Shown: piece by piece, positions 1 through 6,073 of the stretch
Position numbering within the stretch: position 1 is the first letter of the stretch
Layout of the letters: every line of letters starts with the position of its first letter
NCBI GenBank assembly: GCA_934645275.1
Contig: CAKUDW010000120.1
Span: 1-6,369, forward strand
Direction: 5' to 3'
Origin: an uncultured Clostridia bacterium
GTDB lineage: Bacteria > Bacillota_A > Clostridia > Christensenellales > Aristaeellaceae
DNA: 6,369 nt
The notes under the pieces: model-generated
Seen by the model: only the letters and a program-made list of their open reading frames with translations
The model's database searches: none
Told to the model about the DNA's origin: nothing
Translations under genes and position numbers: made by a program

Positions 1-3000
1 CCGTTGAGCATCAGCTTCATGTTGCCGGTGCCGCTGGCCTCGGTGCCCGCCGGCGAAATCTGCTCGGAAATATCCGCTGCGGGAATGATGTGCTCGGCGT
101 AGGAACAGTTGTAATTCTGCACGAACACCACGCGCAGCCTGTCGTTCACGCGCGCATCGGCGTTGATGATGGCGGCAATGCGGTTAATAAAGCGGATCAC
201 AGCCTTGGCGCGCGCGTAGCCGGGCGCGCTCTTGGCGCCAAAGATAAACGCCGTAGCCGGGAAGTCGCTGAGGCTGCCATCCAGCAACGACTGATAGATA
301 TCCCAGATTGACAGCGCGTTGAGCAACTGACGCTTGTATTCGTGCAAACGCTTGACTTGCACAGAGAATATGAAATGCTCTGGAAGCTCCACGCTTTCCT
401 TTTCACGAATAATAGCCGCCAGTTGGCGCTTCTTTTCGCGCTTCACGGCCATGAAGCGCTCGGCCAGCGCATCGTCGATTTTATCCTTCAGGCCATCCAG
501 CTTGAACAGGTCTGTCAGATAGCCGTCGCCCACGGTGTCGTCAAGCAGCGCGCACAGCTCCGGATTGCACAGTCCCAGCCAGCGCCGCTGCGTGATGCCG
601 TTGGTCTTATTCTGGAATTTTTCCGGCCACACGGCGTACCACTCCCTGAACACGTCGGCCTTCAGGATTTCAGAATGGATGGCCGCTACGCCGTTGACGA
701 AACTAGAACCATACACCGCCAGGTTCGCCATATGCACGCGCCGGTCGCGGATAACGCGCATTTCTTCCGCGCCCTGCACTTGCCGACGCTTCAACTCGCG
801 CGCGAGCCGGCGATCAATTTCGCGAATCACGCGCACCAGTTCCGGCGAAACTTCGTTGAGCAGCGATACATCCCAGCATTCCAGCGCCTCGCGCATGACC
901 GTGTGGTTCGTGTAGCGGAACACAGAATGCGCAATGTCAAACGCCTCGGCAAAGCCCACGCCGTCCGCCTCCAGCAGGCGAATCAGCTCCGGAATCGCCA
1001 TGGTAGGATGCGTGTCGTTCAACTGTACGGCATGCAGTTCGGCAAAATGGCTATAATCGCCGCCGTAGACGGCCTGATAGGAGCGCAGCATATCCTGAAG
1101 CGACGCGCTGCACAGCACATACTGCTGGCGCACGCGCATCAGCTTGCCTGCGCGCAGCGTATCGTTCGGATAGAGCAGCTTAGTAATATCCTCGGCGGTG
1201 TTCTTGTCCTTCGCCGCGGCGACGTAATCCTGTGAGTTGAACAGGTTGAAGTCGAATTCATGCTCACTCTCGCACTGCCAGAGGCGCAACGTGCCGAAAT
1301 TCTTTCCACCATAGCCGATCACCGGCATATCATAGGGTACAGCGCGAATTGTCAGGCCCTTCATCGGCACCTCGACGCTCAATTCGTCGCGGCGGATGCT
1401 CCACGGATCGCCGAAGCGCGTCCAGTCATCCGGCAGTTCCTTCTGGCAACAATCCTCGAAAACCTGCTTGAACAGGCCATATTTATAGCGCAGGCCGTAG
1501 CCGTCCAACGGCACGTTGTGCGTGGCTGCACTATCCAGGAAACAAGCAGCCAAACGCCCCAGGCCGCCGTTGCCCAGCGCTGCATCCTCGATATCCTCCA
1601 TTTCGGCAATGTCCACGCCGCGCGCGGCAAGGCGCGCCTTCAAGTCCTCCAGCAGGCCCAGCGAATACAAATTATTGTAAATCAGACGGCCCACCAGATA
1701 TTCGGCGGAAAAATACAATGCCCGGCGCTTTTCCAGTCGCGCGGCATGATCATCCGCCCACAGCGGGGCAATCGCCATCATCACCGCATCCGAAATGCCC
1801 TCGTGCAGCGCCACGGCGTTCGCCTGCGCCAGCGGAATGTGATATTTCATTCGGATGAACTCATCCGCAGCAGCAACGACCTCATCTGCGCCGATCGCCG
1901 GGCAATTGCCGCGCTCATAGCGACGGTTTAGAATGCGCACGCGCCGCGCTATGCCGTCCAGCGGCGTGGACTGCATGCGCCAGAGCCAGTTCGTGCCGCC
2001 CACGGTGCCGGGAAAATTCATGCGCGCCTCTGCGCCCAGATTCAGCAGATCCTGCATCGGCACGATGGCAATATTGGCGATGGAACCCCACGCGGCGTTC
2101 AGCATGGCGGACACGATATCATTGTCATAATCGGCCATGCCCAGCTTCTTTCGGGCAAATGCGCGCACTTCGTCTGTCGCACTCTCCCACCAGCCGAGCG
2201 TGGTGTTGTTATCATGCGTGCCGGTATAGACGATGCAGTTGGGCACATGGTGCTCGGGCAAATCCAGATTGGTATCGTCGCTGTCAAAGGCAAACTGCAT
2301 AACCTTCATGCCCGGATAACCGCAATAGGCCAACAGGTTCTTCACCCGCGCGCTGACCACGCCCAGATCCTCGGCCACGATATTCAGCCCCGGCAGTGCC
2401 TTCTTCACGCGAGAGAATAGCTTTCTGCCCGGGCCAAGCTCGTATTTGCCGTTTCGAGCGGTCGGCTCGGTGGCGGGGATGGCATAGTAATTCGCGAAGC
2501 CAATGAAATGGTCGATGCGCAGGATATCAAACATATCGCCCAGCGCCCGAAGCCGCGCAATCCACCAGGCATACTTCGTTTCGGCATGGCGCTGCCAGGC
2601 GTAGAGCGGGTTGCCCCAACGCTGACCGTCTTTCTGGAAATAATCCGGCGGCACACCCGCCACGCGAATAGGCTTTACATCCTCGTCCAGTTCAAACATA
2701 TCCGGGTTCAGCCACACGTCACTGGAATCCTCGGCGACGTAAATTGGCATATCACCCATCAGCTCCACACCTGCGGCGCGCGCGTAATCGTGCAGCCGGT
2801 TCCATTGGGAAAAGAATACATATTGACCAAAGATGTGGTATTCGATTGCATCCGCCAGCATTTCAGAATACTTTGCCACGGCTTCCGGCTGGCGGCGCCG
2901 TATGGCCTGATCCGGCCATTCCATCCATGAAACGCCGCCGAAATGATCCTTCAACGCGCAGAACAATGCGAACGGGCGTACCCAGGCGTGCGCGGCTTCA

Positions 3001-3374
3001 AAGGCATTCAGTTCCGGCTGAATCCTGCTCCCGCAATAATCGTAGGCCAGATGCAGCATTTCGCCATTTTGGCGCTTCACGGCCTCAAAGTCCACTTGCT
3101 CCGCATGGGGCAACGGTTCATACGCACCCTCGGGCAACAGGCCGTCTGCCGCCATCAGATCGAAATCTATCATCAGCGGATTGCCTGCGTAGGTGGAAGC
3201 GCTCTGATAGGGCGACTCCGCAAAGCCCGTAGGTCCCACAGGCAGCATTTGCCATATATTCATGCCGGCCGATTTCACAAAATCCACAAAATCGTAGGCA
3301 GCCCTGCCCAGCGTGCCCACGCCGCCGCGTGACGGAAGAGATGTGATGTGCATCAATACGCCGCTCTTTCTCAT
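1..3374 (-). CDS. malQ-glgP: MalQ-GlgP fusion: 4-alpha-glucanotransferase / alpha-glucan phosphorylase (3' end outside window)
   Basis: One frame stays open from the ATG at 3374 to base 1, giving 1124 visible residues. Residues 1 to about 489 are a full GH77 amylomaltase. They include an ESPYQS...GNPL substrate-site motif, the catalytic nucleophile D288 in RIDHF, the acid/base E335 in AEDLG and D388 in THDNN, and an ending of NWLWRM...LNRRYERGN, typical of a MalQ C-terminus. After fewer than about 10 linker residues a GT35 phosphorylase begins (about 497 onward). It shows YFSAEYLVGR near 556, ALGNGGLGRLAACFLDS, QLNDTHPT (D787), TNHT, NKTNGITQRRWL, VKRLHEYKRQ and EQISPAGTEASGTGNMK, where K1120 is the PLP lysine. 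About 150-160 C-terminal residues are missing at the window edge. The known reactions are transfer of glucan segments between maltodextrins (MalQ) and phosphorolysis to glucose-1-phosphate (GlgP), both cytoplasmic. The start is fixed by AGGAGG at 3385-3390. Usually these are two separate genes; here there is no stop, frame change or convincing internal ribosome site at the junction (about 1885-1907). Confidence 0.95.
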   Translation of the reverse strand, partial: MRKSGVLMHITSLPSRGGVGTLGRAAYDFVDFVKSAGMNIWQMLPVGPTGFAESPYQSASTYAGNPLMIDFDLMAADGLLPEGAYEPLPHAEQVDFEAVKRQNGEMLHLAYDYCGSRIQPELNAFEAAHAWVRPFALFCALKDHFGGVSWMEWPDQAIRRRQPEAVAKYSEMLADAIEYHIFGQYVFFSQWNRLHDYARAAGVELMGDMPIYVAEDSSDVWLNPDMFELDEDVKPIRVAGVPPDYFQKDGQRWGNPLYAWQRHAETKYAWWIARLRALGDMFDILRIDHFIGFANYYAIPATEPTARNGKYELGPGRKLFSRVKKALPGLNIVAEDLGVVSARVKNLLAYCGYPGMKVMQFAFDSDDTNLDLPEHHVPNCIVYTGTHDNNTTLGWWESATDEVRAFARKKLGMADYDNDIVSAMLNAAWGSIANIAIVPMQDLLNLGAEARMNFPGTVGGTNWLWRMQSTPLDGIARRVRILNRRYERGNCPAIGADEVVAAADEFIRMKYHIPLAQANAVALHEGISDAVMMAIAPLWADDHAARLEKRRALYFSAEYLVGRLIYNNLYSLGLLEDLKARLAARGVDIAEMEDIEDAALGNGGLGRLAACFLDSAATHNVPLDGYGLRYKYGLFKQVFEDCCQKELPDDWTRFGDPWSIRRDELSVEVPMKGLTIRAVPYDMPVIGYGGKNFGTLRLWQCESEHEFDFNLFNSQDYVAAAKDKNTAEDITKLLYPNDTLRAGKLMRVRQQYVLCSASLQDMLRSYQAVYGGDYSHFAELHAVQLNDTHPTMAIPELIRLLEADGVGFAEAFDIAHSVFRYTNHTVMREALECWDVSLLNEVSPELVRVIREIDRRLARELKRRQVQGAEEMRVIRDRRVHMANLAVYGSSFVNGVAAIHSEILKADVFREWYAVWPEKFQNKTNGITQRRWLGLCNPELCALLDDTVGDGYLTDLFKLDGLKDKIDDALAERFMAVKREKKRQLAAIIREKESVELPEHFIFSVQVKRLHEYKRQLLNALSIWDIYQSLLDGSLSDFPATAFIFGAKSAPGYARAKAVIRFINRIAAIINADARVNDRLRVVFVQNYNCSYAEHIIPAADISEQISPAGTEASGTGNMKLMLN

Positions 3375-3384
3375 ATCGGTTGTT

Positions 3385-3390
3385 CCTCCT
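3385..3390 (-). promoter_or_regulatory. ribosome binding site of malQ-glgP
   Basis: On the minus strand the sequence reads AGGAGG, then 10 nt (AACAACCGAT), then ATG at 3374. This is a full Shine-Dalgarno core. It fixes the start that gives MRKSGVLMHITSLPS, the normal beginning of a MalQ protein. Confidence 0.9.
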
Positions 3391-3399
3391 GATATCGGG

Positions 3400-3415
3400 A
3401 TAGCGCTATTATAGC
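3400..3415. repeat. tiled 5-bp inverted half-sites over the -10/start (possible operator)
   Basis: On the plus strand the sequence reads ATAGC (3400-3404), GCTAT (3405-3409), one T, then ATAGC (3411-3415). The first two form a perfect 10-bp palindrome, and the last two form an 11-bp palindrome around one base. Together they cover the -10 and the expected transcription start of malQ-glgP, where a repressor would block transcription. Part of the symmetry comes from the TATAAT box itself, so chance is a real alternative. Confidence 0.35.
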
Positions 3416-3436
3416 CATTTTTCGTAAAATTGACAA
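3408..3436 (-). promoter_or_regulatory. sigma-A type promoter of malQ-glgP
   Basis: Read on the minus strand, the -35 TTGTCA (3436-3431) is followed by exactly 17 bp and a perfect -10 TATAAT (3413-3408). This places transcription start near 3401 and gives a short leader of about 27 nt containing the AGGAGG. It is the best promoter in the window and drives the gene leftward. Confidence 0.88.
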
Positions 3437-3522
3437 GTATTTCCCTTTCACTTCAATATGTGCAGCCTCACAAATCTCCGCACAATTCTTTACGCGAACC
3501 GCAATCAAAGCTAATATTGACA

Positions 3523-3531
3523 TGCGATAAT
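3523..3531 (+). promoter_or_regulatory. possible extended -10 promoter for the 3540-3745 RNA / HAD gene
   Basis: TGCGATAAT matches the extended -10 form TG-N-GATAAT, and transcription would start near 3538. No good -35 lies 16-18 bp upstream (the 3503-3508 hexamer is AATCAA). The TTGACA at 3517-3522 is too close to serve this -10. The motif lies just before the structured segment, which is the main reason to take it seriously. Confidence 0.4.
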
Positions 3532-3537
3532 ATAAAG

Positions 3538-3745
3538 GAATTGTCGACGTGTTCTCCTGCGCAGCGGATTCGTTGCCTGATAGCAGCAGCCGTTCTGCGC
3601 TTTCGCGCGGCGGTGACCAGCCTGCCCATATTCTTTGAATGCCAGGGCTGCGCTGCCGGAACTGGGCTCTGCAAGGCCTCCGGTGCGTTTTCGGCAGGGC
3701 GCGGCTGCTTCTGGAACCCGGCGACCTGTAGAACTTCGTTTTTTC
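3538..3745 (+). ncRNA. candidate structured RNA (free small RNA or leader of the HAD gene)
   Basis: The roughly 200 nt between the extended -10 and a six-T run (3739-3744) can form a long nested stem by hand folding. The pairs, from outside in, are ACG 3547-3549 with CGT 3737-3739, GTTCT 3551-3555 with AGAAC 3730-3734, GTTGCC 3572-3577 with GGCGAC 3720-3725 (one G-U), AGCAGCCG 3585-3592 with CGGCTGCT 3702-3709, and TTCTGC 3593-3598 with GCAGGG 3694-3699 (G-U pairs). Inside are two local hairpins: CAGCC 3618-3622 with GGCTG 3646-3650, and CCGGA 3656-3660 with TCCGG 3679-3683. The internal loop after GTTCT is very asymmetric (16 against 4 nt). Size and shape recall 6S RNA, but I do not recognise diagnostic 6S sequence, so the class is open. 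It could equally be a 5' leader with an attenuator before the HAD gene at 3800. No convincing protein is encoded here. Confidence 0.4.
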
Positions 3746-3785
3746 TGATTCTCGCGTTTCAATTCAATAAACATAAAATCAAAGC

Positions 3786-3790
3786 GGAGG
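3786..3790 (+). promoter_or_regulatory. ribosome binding site that selects the HAD start at 3800
   Basis: GGAGG directly abuts an in-frame ATG at 3791, leaving no spacing for initiation. It lies 9 nt before the next in-frame ATG at 3800, which is the ideal distance. The start at 3800 also gives the usual short N-terminus (MANYNLIALDMDGTL) ahead of HAD motif I. Confidence 0.85.
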
Positions 3791-3799
3791 ATGGCGGCA

Positions 3800-4627
3800 A
3801 TGGCAAACTACAATCTGATCGCACTGGATATGGACGGCACGCTCTTAAACAGCGAATTGAAGTTGCCGGAGGAAAACCGCGCGGCCATCGAGCTGGCGCA
3901 AAGCATGGGCAAGCAAGTGGTCCTGAGCACAGGCCGCTGCCTGGCCGAAATCCGTGAAACGCTCCTGCTTTTGCCCGGCATCCGCTATCTGGTGTGCGAA
4001 AACGGCAGCTGCGTGTACGATGTAAAGTACGACCGCACCATGCACGTGGACCCGGTCCCTACGGAAGAAGTCAAGTATATTCTCCAACGGATGGCCGGAG
4101 AACGCGTGGTGATACAGGTGTTCCACGAAAACTTCTCCTATGTGAACCAGGCCGACGATTCGTGGCTTCAAGCCTATCGGATGAGTAATTACCGCGAGGT
4201 ATTCAAAAAATGCTCTCTGCTGGACGCGCGCCTGTTCGACAACTTTGACGAGCGTCCCTTCCGCATCGAAAAGGTCAACCTGTACTTCGATAACGCGCGG
4301 GCGCAGAGCTTTTGGGCCGAAGAATTTGCCAGGCGGCCGCTGGTCGTGAGCAAATCCCTCGGCTATATGGTCGAACTCGTTTCGGATAAGGCGGACAAGA
4401 GCCGTGGCCTTGCGGCGCTGTGCGAGCATTTGAATATTCCCATGGCGGAGGTAATCGCCATAGGTGACAGCCCCAACGATTTGGGTATGCTGAAAGCTGC
4501 CGGACTGGGCGTGGCCATGGGAAACGCCCGCGCCGAAGTTCAGGCAGTGGCGGATTTCGTTACCGATGACTGCGACCACGGCGGCGTGGCGAAGGTGATT
4601 CACAAGTACATTCTGAAGCAGGCTTGA
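3800..4627 (+). CDS. Cof-type HAD-superfamily phosphatase (HAD-IIB)
   Basis: This 275-residue cytoplasmic hydrolase has all four HAD motifs. Motif I is DMDGTL, with nucleophile D10 and acid/base D12. Motif II is VVLSTGR, around S43/T44. The motif III lysine K200 is in DKSRG. Motif IV is GDSPND, with D223 and D227 as Mg ligands. A cap of about 100 residues or more lies between motifs II and III, as in the Cof/YbiV/YidA group, and the closing AAGLGVAMGNA is typical of that group. The length is normal for the family. Such enzymes dephosphorylate sugar phosphates, FMN, pyridoxal phosphate or similar small molecules; the substrate cannot be read from sequence. The start at 3800 is preferred over the ATG at 3791 because of ribosome-site spacing. 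It is divergent from malQ-glgP and lies downstream of the candidate structured RNA. A possible weak terminator overlaps its stop. Confidence 0.92.
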   Translation: MANYNLIALDMDGTLLNSELKLPEENRAAIELAQSMGKQVVLSTGRCLAEIRETLLLLPGIRYLVCENGSCVYDVKYDRTMHVDPVPTEEVKYILQRMAGERVVIQVFHENFSYVNQADDSWLQAYRMSNYREVFKKCSLLDARLFDNFDERPFRIEKVNLYFDNARAQSFWAEEFARRPLVVSKSLGYMVELVSDKADKSRGLAALCEHLNIPMAEVIAIGDSPNDLGMLKAAGLGVAMGNARAEVQAVADFVTDDCDHGGVAKVIHKYILKQA

Positions 4628-4645
4628 GGCACGCTCTGCATTTTT
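4618..4645 (+). terminator. possible weak intrinsic terminator of the HAD gene
   Basis: GCAGGC (4618-4623) can pair with GC (4633-4634) and CTGC (4636-4639), with one bulged base and a 9-nt loop, followed by A and TTTTT (4641-4645). The stem is six base pairs, GC-rich, and overlaps the stop codon at 4625-4627. It is a modest hairpin and readthrough toward the next gene is likely. Confidence 0.35.
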
Positions 4646-4708
4646 ACATACTATTTACACCTTATCATCCCCCCTGCGGGCTTGCGGCGCTTCGCTGCAC
4701 AGTGTAAA
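4643..4708. repeat. TTTACA repeats around the yezD-like promoter (possible operator sites)
   Basis: TTTACA occurs at 4643-4648 and again at 4654-4659, exactly 11 bp apart, which is about one helical turn. An inverted copy lies downstream: TTTACAC at 4654-4660 is mirrored by GTGTAAA at 4702-4708, which overlaps the -10 hexamer at 4705-4710. This could be two upstream sites plus one on the promoter for a single regulator. AT-rich chance matches cannot be excluded. Confidence 0.3.
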
Positions 4709-4710
4709 AT
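4682..4710 (+). promoter_or_regulatory. promoter of the small YezD-family gene
   Basis: TTGCGG (4682-4687), a 17-bp spacer and TAAAAT (4705-4710) form a fair sigma-A promoter. Transcription would start near 4717, about 17 nt before the GTG start. The spacer contains the inverted pair GCGGC/GCTGC (in 4685-4699). Confidence 0.55.
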
Positions 4711-4733
4711 AACAGCGCGATGGGGTGATGTAA

Positions 4734-4883
4734 GTGGAGCAAAATAAGGTTATCCGGCTTACTGAAAAGGAAGAAAAGCTGATTCAGATAATCCGTGAGC
4801 TCAAGTTTGGAGAAATCCATATCTATGTGGCGGACGGCCAGCCCGTGCGCGCCGAGAACATAAAAAAGAGCATAAAATTTTAA
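4734..4883 (+). CDS. yezD: YezD-family (DUF2292) small protein
   Basis: A 49-residue protein starts at GTG. An in-frame TAA at 4731-4733 rules out any earlier start and the frame contains no ATG. GGGGTGAT at 4722-4729 is a good ribosome site. The protein has a charged N-terminal helix (LTEKEEKLIQIIRELKFGE) followed by a short beta-like stretch (IHIYVADGQPVRAENI) and a lysine-rich tail. This fits the YezD/DUF2292 pattern of [helix]-LKFGEI-x-I-x-V-x-DG-x-x-V. No signal peptide or membrane segment is present. The biochemical role of the family is not known to me. Its own promoter lies upstream and a strong terminator downstream, so it may be transcribed alone, though the transport genes follow in the same direction. 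The family assignment rests on recognising the motif, not on a search. Confidence 0.82.
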   Translation: MEQNKVIRLTEKEEKLIQIIRELKFGEIHIYVADGQPVRAENIKKSIKF

Positions 4884-4901
4884 ATGAACCGACTGAACAA
4901 C

Positions 4902-4950
4902 AGCAGGTCATATCGCTTTCCACGGAAAGGCATATGCGCCTGCTTTTTTT
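4902..4950 (+). terminator. strong intrinsic terminator between yezD-like gene and the ABC genes
   Basis: The hairpin is built from AGCAGG (4902-4907) with CCTGCT (4939-4944), CATAT (4909-4913) with ATATG (4932-4936), and CTTTC (4916-4920) with GAAAG (4925-4929) around a 4-nt loop. Small internal loops separate the three helices. Seven T residues (4944-4950) follow at once. It ends the yezD-like transcript 45 nt before the permease start and could also act as an attenuator for the transport genes. Confidence 0.88.
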
Positions 4951-4981
4951 GTTGCGCCCATCCGCGATCTGTTGATGAAAC

Positions 4982-4986
4982 GAGGT
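4982..4986 (+). promoter_or_regulatory. ribosome binding site that selects the permease start at 4996
   Basis: GAGGT lies 9 nt before the ATG at 4996. The in-frame TTG at 4972 and ATG at 4975 have no Shine-Dalgarno sequence upstream, so they are less likely starts. The start at 4996 gives MKRLKKHFNRTEPD, a basic cytoplasmic N-terminus ahead of the first membrane helix. Confidence 0.7.
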
Positions 4987-4995
4987 AATGCCACA

Positions 4996-6066
4996 ATGAA
5001 GCGCCTGAAAAAGCACTTTAACCGAACGGAGCCCGACATACCCCTAATCGTCGCTCTGCTGCTCGTTTGCGCCGCCGTCAGCATGGTATTAGCGATGGGC
5101 CTGGGCCCGGTTTCGGTTTCACCCGCCACCACCGCCAGAATTCTGCTCAGTCAGCTTCCCGGGCTGGGAAAACTGATTCCGCAGACCTGGGAACAGCTCG
5201 ACTGGAACATCGTGATGGGGCTGCGCATGCCGCGCGTGTGCCTGGGCATGGTGGTCGGCGCTTCGCTGGCCGTGTGCGGCGTGGCCATGCAGGCGTTGGT
5301 GCGCAACAATCTGGCGGATCCGTTTCTACTGGGCGTTTCCTCCGGCGCGGCGGCGTTTGCCACACTGGGCATGCTCTTTGGCGCGTTTACATTTCTGGGC
5401 GCTTATTCGCTTTCCATCAGCGCTTTTATCGGCTCTGCGGTCACAATCATCTTTGTCTATATCATTTCCAGAACACGCGGCCGCATTAACATCACGCAGT
5501 TACTGCTGGCGGGCGTGGCGGTCTCTATGATCATGGATGGCCTGACCCGCATCATCAAGCTCAGCGCGCCGAATGCGCTGGGACTGCACAACGCGGAATT
5601 CTGGATGTCCGGCTCATTGGCGGGTGCAAAGTGGGCCTATCTGAAGCTGCCGTTGCTCGTGTTGCTGGGCTGCATGGCGTTCATGCTGTGCAACTACCGC
5701 GGCCTGAACCTGCTGTTACTGGGCGACGAGAACGCCGGCGCGCTGGGCGTGAATGTGCGGCGGCTGCAAAAAATGCTGGTACTTGTCGCCTCGCTGATGG
5801 CGGGCGCAACCATCGCCGTCAGTGGAACCATCGGCTTCGTCGGCCTGATGGTACCGCACTTCACGCGGCTGCTGGTGGGCGGCGATCACAGACGCGTGCT
5901 GCCCATCTCCGCACTGCTGGGCGGCATTCTGGTCGTCTGGGTAGACGTTGCCGCCAGAATGGTCATCGCGCCGGAGGAACTCCCAGTGGGCATACTCACC
6001 GCGGTGATCGGCGGCCCAGTCTTTATCGTCATGCTCAAGAAAAACACGCGTGAAAGGAAATGGTAA
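4996..6066 (+). CDS. FecCD/BtuC-family ABC transporter permease
   Basis: This 356-residue, highly hydrophobic inner-membrane protein fits the BtuC/FecCD/FhuB-type permease with about 10 helices. The first helix is near residues 15-36. The family signature runs from RMPR (77-80) through GASLAVCGVAMQALVRNNLADPFLLG to VSSGAA (about 88-119). The cytoplasmic coupling region GTIGFVGLMVPH (277-288), followed by RLLVGGDHRR, contacts the ATPase. The C-terminal EELPVGILTAVIGGPVF is also typical. Family members import iron-siderophores, heme or cobalamin; the ligand cannot be decided here. The ATPase gene follows after 7 nt, so the two form an operon. The usual periplasmic or lipoprotein binding protein is not upstream in the window and may lie further right. 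No clear promoter is seen between the terminator and this start, and no cobalamin-riboswitch B12 box was recognised. Confidence 0.95.
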   Translation: MKRLKKHFNRTEPDIPLIVALLLVCAAVSMVLAMGLGPVSVSPATTARILLSQLPGLGKLIPQTWEQLDWNIVMGLRMPRVCLGMVVGASLAVCGVAMQALVRNNLADPFLLGVSSGAAAFATLGMLFGAFTFLGAYSLSISAFIGSAVTIIFVYIISRTRGRINITQLLLAGVAVSMIMDGLTRIIKLSAPNALGLHNAEFWMSGSLAGAKWAYLKLPLLVLLGCMAFMLCNYRGLNLLLLGDENAGALGVNVRRLQKMLVLVASLMAGATIAVSGTIGFVGLMVPHFTRLLVGGDHRRVLPISALLGGILVVWVDVAARMVIAPEELPVGILTAVIGGPVFIVMLKKNTRERKW

Positions 6067-6073
6067 GAACGCT

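Noticed and set aside
342..1235. Long plus-strand open frame opposite the phosphorylase module
   Set aside because: It lies wholly antisense to clear GlgP coding sequence. Its product is His/Arg/Ala-rich without domain motifs, which is typical of a GC-rich shadow frame. The same holds for 1260-1931 and 2508-2930.
1848..1850. Internal ATG as a separate phosphorylase start near the fusion junction
   Set aside because: There is no convincing Shine-Dalgarno sequence before it on the minus strand, and the frame is continuous with MalQ. It would also remove part of the N-terminal phosphorylase sequence.
3517..3522. Perfect TTGACA as a -35 element
   Set aside because: At 16-18 bp downstream the hexamers (around 3539-3546, AATTGTCG) do not resemble TATAAT, and the GATAAT at 3526 is only 3 bp away.
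3430..3957. Plus-strand open frame through the intergenic region into the HAD gene
   Set aside because: It overlaps the HAD gene out of frame, starts inside the malQ-glgP promoter without a ribosome site, and has Cys/Arg/Ser-rich composition with no domain. Minus-strand frames at 3468-3774 are equally unconvincing.
3845..4603. 252-residue minus-strand open frame opposite the HAD gene
   Set aside because: The plus strand carries all four HAD motifs and a strong ribosome site. The antisense product has no recognisable motif.
4628..4995. Cobalamin or other known riboswitch upstream of the BtuC-like permease
   Set aside because: I found no B12-box-like or other familiar riboswitch core. The space is filled by the yezD-like gene, its promoter and a simple terminator hairpin.
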